This document shows, in pieces, positions 41,457 to 50,031 of a DNA stretch of 64,000 nt. The stretch comes from Holophagaceae bacterium. Lineage in GTDB: Bacteria > Acidobacteriota > Holophagae > Holophagales > Holophagaceae. The number at the start of each line of letters is the position of its first letter. Within the stretch, counting starts at the first letter, position 1. The stretch lies in the NCBI GenBank assembly GCA_016722505.1, contig JADKJH010000004.1, forward strand, positions 1 to 64,000, in the 5' to 3' direction. Under the pieces are notes generated by a model. That model saw nothing but the letters and a program-made list of their open reading frames with translations. It was not told the origin of the DNA and ran no database searches. The position numbers and the translations under genes were made by a program.

Positions 41457-42497
41457 TCAGCGGTAACCGTCACGGTTCACTTCTGCGTGGCCTGCGTTCT
41501 TGAGCAGCAGTTCCTTTTCCGCAATGCGCAGATCTGATTCCACCATCATGCCGACCAGGGTTTTCACGTCGGTCTTCGGCTCCCAGCCCAGCATCCGCCT
41601 AGCTTTCCCGGGATCGCCTTCAAGATGGTCCACTTCGGCGGGGCGGAAATAGCGCGGGTCGATTTCCACATATTTCTGCCAGTCCAGGTCCAGTTTTTCG
41701 AAGACGAGGTCCAGAAAAGCCCGGATGGAAATGGATGCGCCTGTGGCGACTGCGTAGTCATCTGCCTTGTCCTGCTGCAACATGCGCCACATGGCTTCCA
41801 CGTAGTCTCCGGCGAAGCCCCAATCGCGCTTCGCATCCAGGTTCCCGAGCAGCAACTTATCCTGCAGGCCCACCTTGATCCGCGTGGCGGCCCGGGTGAT
41901 TTTGCGGGTGACGAAAGTCTCGCCCCGCCGCGGGCTTTCGTGGTTGAACAGGATGCCGTTGCAGGCGAACAGGCCGTAGCTCTCGCGGTGGTTGATGACC
42001 TGGTAGTGGGCGTAGACCTTGGCGCAGGCGTAGGGGCTGCGTGGTTCGAAGCGGGTGCCCTCGTGCTGGCGGGGTTTGGCGGAGCCGAACATCTCGGAGC
42101 TGCTGGCCTGGTAGAAGCGGATCTGCTTCTGGGTGTGCTTCTGATAGTTGCGGATGGATTCCAACAGGCGGATCACGCCCACGGCGACTACGTCCACGGT
42201 GTATTCGGGCTGGTCGAAGCTCACGCGCACGTGGCTTTGGGCGCCTAAGTTATAGACCTCGTCCGGCTGGACATCGTCCAGCACATTGCGCAGGGCCCCG
42301 GCGTCCGAAAGATCTCCGTAATGCAGATGGAACTGCGAATGATAGCTGGGATCCACATAGAGGTGGTCAATGCGGTCTGTGTTGAATAGCGAGGCCCGCC
42401 GGATGATCCCGTGGACCTGGTAGCCCTTCGAAAGCAGCAACTCCGCCAGATAACTGCCATCCTGGCCTGTGATTCCCGTAATAAGTGCGGCTGGCAT
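41457..42497 (-). CDS. gmd: GDP-mannose 4,6-dehydratase
   Basis: 346 residues. NADP-binding ITGITGQDGSYLAELLL at the N-terminus, YNLGAQSHV, catalytic Thr/Ser in FYQASSSEMFG, Y-x3-K in SPYACAKVYAH, and NHESPRRGETFVTRKITRA. It makes GDP-4-keto-6-deoxy-D-mannose for the neighbouring Fcl. An AGGAG site lies 8 bases upstream of the ATG. Together with Fcl and the acyltransferase it supplies fucose for a surface glycan, separate from the amino-sugar set at the left of the window. Confidence 0.95.
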   Translation of the reverse strand: MPAALITGITGQDGSYLAELLLSKGYQVHGIIRRASLFNTDRIDHLYVDPSYHSQFHLHYGDLSDAGALRNVLDDVQPDEVYNLGAQSHVRVSFDQPEYTVDVVAVGVIRLLESIRNYQKHTQKQIRFYQASSSEMFGSAKPRQHEGTRFEPRSPYACAKVYAHYQVINHRESYGLFACNGILFNHESPRRGETFVTRKITRAATRIKVGLQDKLLLGNLDAKRDWGFAGDYVEAMWRMLQQDKADDYAVATGASISIRAFLDLVFEKLDLDWQKYVEIDPRYFRPAEVDHLEGDPGKARRMLGWEPKTDVKTLVGMMVESDLRIAEKELLLKNAGHAEVNRDGYR

Positions 42498-42625
42498 GGA
42501 AATACTCCTGTGTTGCGAAAAATTTCACTTGTAGAGAATACGCGACCCGCCATCCATAGTCTTGCAGCAAGGGAGACTTATACAGCCTGGATGTGTATGA
42601 TTAATGCACATGCAGTGATGCAGCG

Positions 42626-42701
42626 GGTCCCGTAGCTCAGTGGATAGAGCAATCGCCTCCTAAGCGATAGGTCGTGCGTTCAAGTCGCGCCGGGACCACC
42701 A
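42626..42701 (+). tRNA. tRNA-Arg (anticodon CCT)
   Basis: 76 bases including an encoded CCA. Acceptor GGTCCCG/CGGGACC, D-arm GCTC..GAGC, anticodon stem ATCGC/GCGAT with loop CTCCTAA (anticodon CCT, reads AGG), T-arm GTGCG-TTCAAGT-CGCGC with one G-T pair. It stands alone, divergent from gmd. Confidence 0.95.
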
Positions 42702-42704
42702 ACC

Positions 42705-42732
42705 TTTTGAAACTCATCATCGGGTTTCAAAA
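42705..42732 (+). terminator. Hairpin just after the tRNA
   Basis: TTTTGAAAC-N10-GTTTCAAAA, a perfect 9-bp stem starting 3 bases after the tRNA. No U-run follows the stem, so it may serve processing or termination only weakly. Confidence 0.4.
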
Positions 42733-42946
42733 TCGGTGAAGGAGGCGAGATTGTCCGTCAAATCCGAATGTTTTTTCTTTTTCCTCCATTTTTGATTGTC
42801 GATATATTCCTAGTCATCAAACATTGCCAAAGCGCACAAACTCCCCGGGTGATATGGCGATTGGACAAATCCATGGCGCGGTTATTGGGGTGTAATGGTT
42901 GAACTTCGACCCTATGTGTAAGCAATAAAGTTTTTTTCTGAAACTC
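42733..42946. other. Gene-free stretch between tRNA and the OmpA-like gene
   Basis: AT-rich, with a T-run near 42770-42792 and no coding frame that makes sense on either strand. Together with the tRNA hairpin and the promoter on either side it makes up the 309-bp gap before the OmpA-like gene. I see no RNA gene in it. Confidence 0.4.
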
Positions 42947-42975
42947 TTGTTACTATCCCGGCACGGGACTATGCT
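42947..42975 (+). promoter_or_regulatory. Promoter of the OmpA-like gene
   Basis: TTGTTA (42947-42952), a 17-bp spacer, TATGCT (42970-42975), about 35 bases before the ATG; a GGAGG ribosome site follows at 43000-43004. The spacer contains CCCG-GCA-CGGG, a short palindrome that could be a regulator site. Confidence 0.5.
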
Positions 42976-43010
42976 CAGTGGCACGAAGTTTAATTTTTCG
43001 GAGGATTGAT

Positions 43011-44411
43011 ATGGCATCACTCAAGAGTTGGATACTTCCGCTTAGTGCCTCGGTAGGCCTGCTTGCGGCTGGTGGCGACACCGGAACGCAGGCTCCTTCA
43101 AAAGGATGGCCTTGGGAAGTTCAGCTTCAGCTCGATCAAATGAGCTACAGCAGTGCTGATGTTAGAGGTCCACTTGGTGGATTCAAGGCTGGCGCCGATC
43201 CCAGCACCGGCTTTGGCATCCGCTTCGCCATCGACCCCATCTGCACGTCTTGGGGTTCCATTCTGTTTTCCGCGGGTTATCGCGCTCCTAGCGACGTGAC
43301 CATCAAATACGGCCAGAAAGCTCCTTTTGATCTGAAACATCGTTCCCAGGCTGAAATCGGCGTGATGGCCCGTTTCGGCACCAATGAGCCTCGTCGTCGT
43401 TGGGAGTGGGGTGTTGGTGTTGATGAGCGCTTCGACTCCATGCGGGCCACGGGTGCCTGGGGCACTCCGACTGAAGACAAAGCTTGGCGCCCCTGGGTGC
43501 GCGGCATGGTCCGCTACGTTTGGGACGATGGCAAGAACACCCAGCCCTTCCTCGGCTTGGAAGTCGCTGGCGCCTTGGGCAAGGTTGAGGTTAACGAACA
43601 GAACTATTACCAGGACCTCGTGGTCCTGACCAATACCTACCCGGCTGGCTATCGTTCTCGTGTGCAGGGCCCCGAAAGCCTGACCCGTGGACATTTCCCG
43701 ACCTTCCAGGTGGCCCTGGTCGGTGGCATCCGCTTCGGCCGTGCCAATTGCGGCAAGCCTGTGGCCATGGCTCCCGTCCCGGCCAAAGAAGAAACTCCAG
43801 CCCCAGTTGCCGCAGTGACGCCAACTCCAGCTGTTGAACCGACGGCAGCTCCTGTTGAAACCACCCAGGCCAAGCCGGTGGAGCCGCCTCCAGCTCCGAT
43901 GATCGACGTGCAGAGCCTGACGGTCCACTTCGGCACCAACAAGTTCGAGGCGAACAAAGCGGCGGCTGAGGCTGTCAAGGGTTGGGCAGAGAAGTACAAG
44001 AGCGTTGTTGATCCCAGCGTCACGTCCGTTATCGGCCATACCGATAGCCGTGGTTCCCGTAAATGGAATGAAGTCCTTTCAGTGAAGCGTGCCCAGAATG
44101 TGGCCCACATGCTCAAAGGAAACGGCTTGAATCTCGATGGCGCGAAGATCGAGGGCCATGCCTTCGATGAACCCATCGGCGACAACAACACCAAAGAAGG
44201 CCGCGCTTTGAATCGCCGCACGGACGTGACATTCAAGGATGGCTCGAAGTTCCGCGTCACCGGCAAGACCGAAACCGCGCCCGACTACACCCGCACGGGC
44301 GGCCCACGCCGCAAGAAGGCCGCAAAGGTTGCCGATGCCGCCGCTCCCGCCGCTGCAGAAGCGACACCCGCCCCTAAGGCTGCCAAAGCCCCCAAGGCTG
44401 GAAAAAAATAA
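43011..44411 (+). CDS. OmpA-family outer-membrane protein
   Basis: 466 residues. Signal peptide MASLKSWILPLSASVGLLAA. The N-terminal 230 residues form a predicted beta-barrel with aromatic strand ends; a Pro/Ala/Val/Thr-rich linker (about 245-297) follows; then an OmpA/MotB peptidoglycan-binding domain (about 298-400) with VIGHTDSRGSRKWNEVLSVK, RAQNVAHML and NRRTDV. The C-terminal tail is a lysine- and alanine-rich strip (KKAAKVADAAAPAAAEATP), unusual for the family. GGAGG at 43000-43004 fixes the start. Typically anchors the outer membrane to peptidoglycan. Confidence 0.88.
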   Translation: MASLKSWILPLSASVGLLAAGGDTGTQAPSKGWPWEVQLQLDQMSYSSADVRGPLGGFKAGADPSTGFGIRFAIDPICTSWGSILFSAGYRAPSDVTIKYGQKAPFDLKHRSQAEIGVMARFGTNEPRRRWEWGVGVDERFDSMRATGAWGTPTEDKAWRPWVRGMVRYVWDDGKNTQPFLGLEVAGALGKVEVNEQNYYQDLVVLTNTYPAGYRSRVQGPESLTRGHFPTFQVALVGGIRFGRANCGKPVAMAPVPAKEETPAPVAAVTPTPAVEPTAAPVETTQAKPVEPPPAPMIDVQSLTVHFGTNKFEANKAAAEAVKGWAEKYKSVVDPSVTSVIGHTDSRGSRKWNEVLSVKRAQNVAHMLKGNGLNLDGAKIEGHAFDEPIGDNNTKEGRALNRRTDVTFKDGSKFRVTGKTETAPDYTRTGGPRRKKAAKVADAAAPAAAEATPAPKAAKAPKAGKK

Positions 44412-44424
44412 AAGCATCACATCG

Positions 44425-44458
44425 AAAGAAAAGGGCCTCTCGCGGGGCCCTTTTCTTT
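44425..44458. terminator. Bidirectional intrinsic terminator
   Basis: AAAGAAAAGGGCC at 44425-44437 pairs perfectly (13 bp) with GGCCCTTTTCTTT at 44446-44458. U-runs arise on both strands, so it stops the OmpA-like gene from one side and the ABC-F gene from the other. Confidence 0.88.
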
Positions 44459-44480
44459 TACCTGGTGTTAAGAGAAGTCC

Positions 44481-46076
44481 TTAAGCCTTCGTCAGGTATT
44501 CCTCATAGACGCCATGGAAATCTGTGATTTTCTGGCCGTCGAAGTGCCAGATCCTGGTGGCGACTTCGTCAATGAGATCCTCGTCGTGAGTCACCAGCAA
44601 CAAGGTTCCATCGTACTTCTGAAGGGCCATGTTGAGCGCGACCACCGCTTCGAGATCCAGGTGGTTGGTGGGCTCGTCCAACACCAGGACATTGGGTTTC
44701 TGGAGCATGAGCTTGCAGAACATCAAACGGCAGGCCTCGCCTCCTGAAAGCACTTCTGTTTTCTTAGTCCCTTCTTCACCACGGAAGAGCATCTGGCCCA
44801 GGACGCCGCGGATTTGTTCGATGGTGGCGTCGGGGTCGAATTGGCGAAGCCAGTCCACCATGGTCCAGCCAGATGGAATGCTTTCACGGAAATCCTGGGC
44901 GAAATATCCAACCTGCGCTTCGTGGCCCCATCTGACCATTCCGCTATCGAGCTTCACATAAGGTTCGGTCACCCCCGGAGCTCCATCGAGCAGAGCGTTG
45001 AGCAAGGACGACTTCCCCACGCCATTGCGCCCCATGATGGCGACTTTTTCCCCACGCATGATCGTGCCCGAAAATCCGTGGATGACTTCAATGCCGCCGT
45101 AGCCCTTTTTGACTTTCTCGAATTCCAGCAGATGCTTTCCGCTGGGGCGCTTCTGGTCAAATTTGATGAAGGGCCGTTGGATGTTGGATCTTGAAAGTTC
45201 ACTGGGCGCCAAGCGCTCGACTTCCTTGCGCCGGCTGTTCACCTGGGAAGACCGCGTTCCGGCCGCGAACCGCGCGATGAATTCATTCAGCTGGGCGATT
45301 TTTTTCTCCCGTTGTTCGTTATCGGACTCGATGCGGGAGCGTGTCTGGGTTTTGGCCATCACCATGTCGTCATAGCCGCCGGTGTACTGAATGATGGTCT
45401 GGAAATCGATGTCGGCGATGTGGGTGCAGACCGCGTTGAGGAAATGCCGGTCGTGGGAGATCACGATGACGGTGCCGTCATAGTGGCAAAGGAACTCTTT
45501 CAGCCAGTGGATGGATTCGAGATCCAAGTGGTTGGTGGGTTCATCCAGCAGCAAAGCCTGGGGATGGCCGAAAAGCGCCTGAGCCAGCAGGACGCGCACT
45601 TTCTGGCCGCCCTGGAGTTCACTCATTTTCCGCTCGTGCAGAGATTCGGGAATATCCAGGCCATCCAGCAGGATGGCTGCGTCGGCTTCAGCGGTGTATC
45701 CATCCTCGTCGCCAACGATCCCTTCCAGTTCGCCTAGGAGCATGCCGTCGTCGTCGGTCATCTCTTCCTTGGCATAGATGGCGTCCCGCTCTTCCAAAGC
45801 CTTCCAGAGCGCTTTGTTGCCCATGATCACTGTGTCGATCACCCGGAATTGGTCGAAGGCGAACTGGTCCTGGCGCAGGATCCCGAGCTTCCGTGGGCGT
45901 TGCACGATGCCTGTCTGCTGCTCGAGCTCCCCGGCGAGAATTTTCATGAACGTGGATTTGCCTGATCCGTTGGGGCCCGAAAGGCCATAGCGGTTGCCAG
46001 GATTGAAGCTGGTGTTCACGTTCTCGAAAAGGATTTTTGCGCCATAGCGCATGGTGACATTTTGGACTGCAAGCAT
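44481..46076 (-). CDS. ABC-F family ATPase (YbiT-like)
   Basis: 531 residues with two ABC domains and no membrane part. Domain 1: Walker A SGPNGSGKSTFMKIL, signature near LQGGQ-VRVLLAQAL, Walker B ALLLDEPTNHLDL. Domain 2: Walker A MGRNGVGKSSLLNALL, signature LSGGEACRLMFCKLML, Walker B VLVLDEPTNHLDLEA. A P-tRNA-interaction linker (about 240-320) joins them. ABC-F proteins bind the ribosome E-site and relieve stalling. Length and the order of linkers fit YbiT/EttA-like proteins. Single gene facing the OmpA-like gene. Confidence 0.92.
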   Translation of the reverse strand: MLAVQNVTMRYGAKILFENVNTSFNPGNRYGLSGPNGSGKSTFMKILAGELEQQTGIVQRPRKLGILRQDQFAFDQFRVIDTVIMGNKALWKALEERDAIYAKEEMTDDDGMLLGELEGIVGDEDGYTAEADAAILLDGLDIPESLHERKMSELQGGQKVRVLLAQALFGHPQALLLDEPTNHLDLESIHWLKEFLCHYDGTVIVISHDRHFLNAVCTHIADIDFQTIIQYTGGYDDMVMAKTQTRSRIESDNEQREKKIAQLNEFIARFAAGTRSSQVNSRRKEVERLAPSELSRSNIQRPFIKFDQKRPSGKHLLEFEKVKKGYGGIEVIHGFSGTIMRGEKVAIMGRNGVGKSSLLNALLDGAPGVTEPYVKLDSGMVRWGHEAQVGYFAQDFRESIPSGWTMVDWLRQFDPDATIEQIRGVLGQMLFRGEEGTKKTEVLSGGEACRLMFCKLMLQKPNVLVLDEPTNHLDLEAVVALNMALQKYDGTLLLVTHDEDLIDEVATRIWHFDGQKITDFHGVYEEYLTKA

Positions 46077-46263
46077 GAAAACCCCAGAAACTGGCCGGTG
46101 ATTTCGGCCGCAACCCTCAAGATTAACGTGGGCAGCGGTCTTTCTGGAGGCATTTTATCTGTGATCACGCGCCAGAGCGTTCTCCCACGAGCATGAATTT
46201 TTGCAATACTGGTATACGCTTACCCGCATCCCGCTGAAACAGCTCCTGAGGAATTTTTCTCAC

Positions 46264-48051
46264 ATGCCCCTAGACCCTGAAAAAATTGGCCGCTACGAGG
46301 TCCAATGCGTCCTTGGGCGCGGGGCCATGGGCGTGGTTTATCTGGCCTTGGATCCGCTGTTGAAAAGATCTGTGGCGATCAAAACCATGCGGGACAACGG
46401 TGAGGATGTATCCAACACCATGGAGCGTTTCAAGCGCGAAGCCGAGATCAGCGCGAAACTGAACCACCCGAACATCATCACCGTCTACGACGTTGGCGTG
46501 GACAAAGAGATGGGTCCCTTTCTGGCGATGGAATACATCCAGGGCGCCAGCCTGGCGCATCTGATCAAGGAAAACCTCCCCATGGATGTGGGCCTGCGGT
46601 TATTGCTTCAGGGCATGGCGGCCCTGCAAGCCGCAGAGCAGGGCGGCATCATCCACCGGGACATCAAGCCCGAAAATATGCTCATCAGCCTGGAGGGGCG
46701 GTTCAAGCTGATGGATTTCGGCATCGCACGCGGGGACCAGTCGAGGTTGACAGCCGCTGGAATGGTCTTCGGAACGCCTTCCTACACTGCGCCAGAACTG
46801 CTCGTCGGTGGTGAACCATCTCCTGCGACGGACCGATATGCCTTCGCTGTGACGGCCTTCGAAGTCTTCACGGGGGCGCTGCCTTACCAGGGCACCAGTG
46901 TGGGGACGACCCTGTATCGGATCGTCCATGAAGCGCCCAAAATGCCCGAGACGCTGCATCCTAAATTGCAGGAAGTGTTTCTTAGGGCGCTGGCCAAGGA
47001 TCCAAACCAGCGCTATCGCGATCTGCCCAGTTTCATGTGGGCGCTCATCAGCGCCGCTCCCATCGCCAGTGACCAGAAAGCCAAACTGTTGGACAACATA
47101 GAAAGCAATCGGCCGAACAGCGGCAGTTTTGATTTTTCGGTGAACACGCAAGGGCCGCCCTCATCGCCGAATCTCAAAGCCAGGCCAGCTCTGAATTCCC
47201 AGGAACTCATTTCCACGAAGCTGACGGAATCAGGATCTATTGATTCTTTCCAGGACGATCCTGATGTATTCGCCGCGCAACCGCCTGAGAAATCCATAAC
47301 CCATTCAGAAGATGTGGAGAGCCCGGAGGATCTCGGGGAGCCCCTTCCTGAGCCTGAGCTCCCCACCGCATCGGAACTCCTTGCGCAGATGGGCGACGCT
47401 GCCTCTATTCCTGGAACCGGGGCAGCCACTCAGCCAGCGATGGAAGCATTGGATGCATTGGATGCATTGGAAGCATCGGACCTGTCGGCCGAACCGGCGG
47501 CAGTCAAACCAGCGGAGCCAGCACCGCGGAAAGGCGGGCGTGGATTATTGGCGGCCTTCGTGGCGATTCTTGTCCTTGGTGGACTTGGCGTTGGCGGCTA
47601 CCTGCTCTCGCAAACGAAGAAACCCATCCGAAGCGTGGACATCCAAAGTGAGCCGCCGGGCGCCACGGTTTACCTGGAAGGGAAGAGCATCGGTGAGACA
47701 CCTCTCAACCATGTGGAACTCAAGGATGGCGCATCGGAATTGAAGCTCGAACTGACGGGCTTTGAGCCGAAAGCGTATCTCATCAAGCCAGGGGAGACAG
47801 CCGTAATGGTCACCCTGGAATTACCTGCATTCCACATTTCGGTGGTGACGGATCCGGTGGGAGCCGAAGTGTTTCTCAATGAAAAATCCATGGGAAAGAC
47901 TCCCCTTCAAAGCCTTGGCATTCCCTCTGAAGGCGCGAGAAAGCTTCGTATTATCCACGATGGTTATCAGCCCTGGGAGGCTGACGTGGACCCGGTCTTC
48001 GGTTTCCCCGACGTGGTGCGCCTCACTCCGCTGCCGAAGGGGAAGCGTTAG
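46264..48051 (+). CDS. Transmembrane Ser/Thr protein kinase with PEGA repeats
   Basis: 595 residues. Hanks-type kinase at the N-terminus: GRGAMGVVYLALD (glycine loop), VAIKTM (Lys), HRDIKPEN (catalytic loop) near residue 130 and LMDFGIA. A long acidic, Pro/Ser/Thr-rich linker (about 285-420) includes four 9-bp tandem units (EALDALDALEAS). One TM segment follows (about 427-448, AFVAILVLGGLGVGGYLL), then two PEGA domains (about 458-590), outside the membrane. PEGA domains probably bind cell-wall or surface ligands. ATG 46264 is used; the frame is open upstream. Confidence 0.88.
   Translation: MPLDPEKIGRYEVQCVLGRGAMGVVYLALDPLLKRSVAIKTMRDNGEDVSNTMERFKREAEISAKLNHPNIITVYDVGVDKEMGPFLAMEYIQGASLAHLIKENLPMDVGLRLLLQGMAALQAAEQGGIIHRDIKPENMLISLEGRFKLMDFGIARGDQSRLTAAGMVFGTPSYTAPELLVGGEPSPATDRYAFAVTAFEVFTGALPYQGTSVGTTLYRIVHEAPKMPETLHPKLQEVFLRALAKDPNQRYRDLPSFMWALISAAPIASDQKAKLLDNIESNRPNSGSFDFSVNTQGPPSSPNLKARPALNSQELISTKLTESGSIDSFQDDPDVFAAQPPEKSITHSEDVESPEDLGEPLPEPELPTASELLAQMGDAASIPGTGAATQPAMEALDALDALEASDLSAEPAAVKPAEPAPRKGGRGLLAAFVAILVLGGLGVGGYLLSQTKKPIRSVDIQSEPPGATVYLEGKSIGETPLNHVELKDGASELKLELTGFEPKAYLIKPGETAVMVTLELPAFHISVVTDPVGAEVFLNEKSMGKTPLQSLGIPSEGARKLRIIHDGYQPWEADVDPVFGFPDVVRLTPLPKGKR
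47443..47478 (+). repeat. Four 9-bp tandem units in the kinase linker
   Basis: GAAGCATTG GATGCATTG GATGCATTG GAAGCATCG, in frame, encoding EALDALDALEAS. The units could expand or contract by slippage without changing frame. Confidence 0.75.
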
Positions 48052-48137
48052 GAACCGTGTCCAGATAATCGGCAATCTTTGCGGTTTAGAATATTTTGCC
48101 GCCGCCATTTATGTCTGATCCCACGGGATCAGCCGGG

Positions 48138-49004
48138 TCATTTTGTGGCAACAACCTGGCTGAGGCCGAAGCGGACCTCATCAAAATTGGCAGCTGCGAT
48201 TTCCCAGCCAAGCCCATGGCTTCCGAAGTGGCCGATGGTGTAGAGGCCTAATGCCCTGGCTCTGTTTGCGACCACCAAAGGGAGCTTGCCTTCGAGGGTA
48301 GTTGCGTCTAGCCGGCCTTCGCCGGTGAGCACTGCATCGCAGCCCTGGCAGGCATCTTCAAAACCAAGCACCTCCAGTATTTTTTCTGCCCCGTTCACCA
48401 ATTCCGCTCCTAGGCTTAGGAGTTTCGCGCCCAAGCCTCCGGCTGCCCCAGTGTGGGGGCCTCTCGGCAACTCGAGGGACAGCAGCCGCTCCTTTAAGAT
48501 CGGAATATCCGCTGGCTGAGCGCCCTTCTGGGGCCCAAAGGTTTCAGCCGCAGCTTCGAGATCGGTCCGCACATCGCAAAATACAAGCGTTGGCGGAAGC
48601 TCGAATCGGGGCCAGTCCCGCCCACCATCCACGGTGGCGCTCCCACCCAGTCCGACCCAAAGGCGTGGGGCATCCGCTAGCTGCTGGATGAGCTCACCCA
48701 GGCCACGGCTGGAGGCTGCCACCGGATCTCGTTCTGCCAGGGAGGCGAGGCCGATCACCCTCGCGCTTTCGATAGCCAGGGTGCCGTCCGGCAGATGTAA
48801 AACCGGCACGGGGCGGTTGCGGCCGGAGGGATCGGTGGCATCCCGCCAGACCAGATGCCCTCCTAATCCGTGCTGGAGGCATTCAAGAAACCCGTCGCCC
48901 CCATCACTCAGAGGCAGCAGCCGGTCCCCGGGGCTCCCTAGCCTCTGCGCCGCTTCGAGAGGGCTGAAGGTACCCTTGAACGCAGTGGGGCAGATGAGTT
49001 TCAT
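48138..49004 (-). CDS. Glycerate kinase (GlxK/GarK family), short form
   Basis: 288 residues; GlxK is about 380. The core is kept: CPTAFKGTFSPLEAAQ near the N-terminus, SDGGDGFLE, VGLGGSATVDGG, a GPQKGA segment and VLTGEGRLD near the end; some loops of the longer family are absent. It phosphorylates glycerate. Its start codon overlaps the stop of the CobW-family gene by 4 bases (49001-49004). A compact variant is likely; a gene fusion or split is not needed to explain the length. Confidence 0.82.
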   Translation of the reverse strand: MKLICPTAFKGTFSPLEAAQRLGSPGDRLLPLSDGGDGFLECLQHGLGGHLVWRDATDPSGRNRPVPVLHLPDGTLAIESARVIGLASLAERDPVAASSRGLGELIQQLADAPRLWVGLGGSATVDGGRDWPRFELPPTLVFCDVRTDLEAAAETFGPQKGAQPADIPILKERLLSLELPRGPHTGAAGGLGAKLLSLGAELVNGAEKILEVLGFEDACQGCDAVLTGEGRLDATTLEGKLPLVVANRARALGLYTIGHFGSHGLGWEIAAANFDEVRFGLSQVVATK

Positions 49005-50003
49005 GGTCCAAGCACCACTTTCTTTCTCACTCCCGAGGGGGCGCGCTCCATTTCGCGCAAAGCTTTTTGCCAGGCCTTTGCATCCAGGCCGATACCGATG
49101 ACCACGGCCAGCTGGGCCACCACAACGCCTGTGGCTGGTTTGGGCAGTGGAGCCACTTCCAGCCGTCCGTCCGCCACCTGGAAGGCCCAGAGATCGCTTC
49201 CGTCATGGCGCGCTGGCCAGCCGTCGAACGTGCAAATCCCCTTGGCCCGAAGCAATTCTCCTCCAAGGGGCGGACGTTGAAAAAGGGATTCAAGGGCCGA
49301 GGGATCAATAGGATGGTCCCAATGCAGGGTGAGTGAGCGTGCCCCGGCAAAGCTTGGGCCCTCGTTTGGAACCCAGCCTTCAGGCAAGGATTGGAGATCG
49401 CCACGCCAGGGGTCCGCCGCTTCAGCGGGCAGTTCGCCCAACCGTGAATGCACCAGGGTGATGTGAGGAAAGGCTTGGCGGATTTCGCTTTCCCAGGCCA
49501 CCGCAAGAGATGGATCCAAATCAGCTTTGCTGATGCAGATCATGCTGGCTAGGGCTAGCTGGCGGCGCAATAGTTCGCGGCTTTGTATATGATTCAAGGG
49601 GCTAAGGCAGGACACGACAGTGAGACATCCCACTAATCGCAGTCGGCCCTGGAGCCCTGGATCTTGTTCCAAGTCCAACAATTCGGTGGGATCTGCGAGT
49701 CCAGTGGTTTCCATCACCACCCGCTCCGGGTCTTTCGGAGGTTGGCCCATCGCACCATGCGGCGAGGGCCGATACGACATCATCCCGAAGGCTGCAACAA
49801 ACGCAGCCATTGATTAGATTCGCGATGCCCGCCAGTTCAGGGCGCTCTGCGTTCACCAGCGCCTCATCCACACTTACGGATCCAAATTCGTTGATGAGCA
49901 CCGCCACCCGGCGATCCGACGCGATTTCGCGTTTCAGCAGACGATTCACTGCTGTGGTCTTGCCAGCGCCCAAAGGACCCGTGACGATGAGAACTTCGAT
50001 CAT
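49001..50003 (-). pseudogene. CobW/COG0523-family GTPase, frame broken by one base
   Basis: The N-terminal part is in one frame (GPLGAGKTTAVNRLL, NGCVCCSLRDDVVSALAAW; the CxCC metal motif) and the C-terminal part in another (PERVVMETTGLADPTELL, ISKAD, and a CobW_C domain with LTLHWDHPIDPSALESLF). The shift is near 49738-49745, where one base too many sits in a CCTCCG context; removing it restores PTPKDPERVVME. With that change the gene is 1002 bases, 333 residues. COG0523 proteins deliver metals such as zinc or cobalt to client enzymes. Overlaps the glycerate kinase start (ATGA). Confidence 0.8.
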
Positions 50004-50031
50004 TCATCCACCCTGACTCCATGATGCCTCC

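Noticed and set aside
42817..43020. Small minus-strand gene upstream of the OmpA-like gene
   Set aside because: Covers the promoter and ribosome site of the OmpA-like gene and has no recognisable protein pattern.
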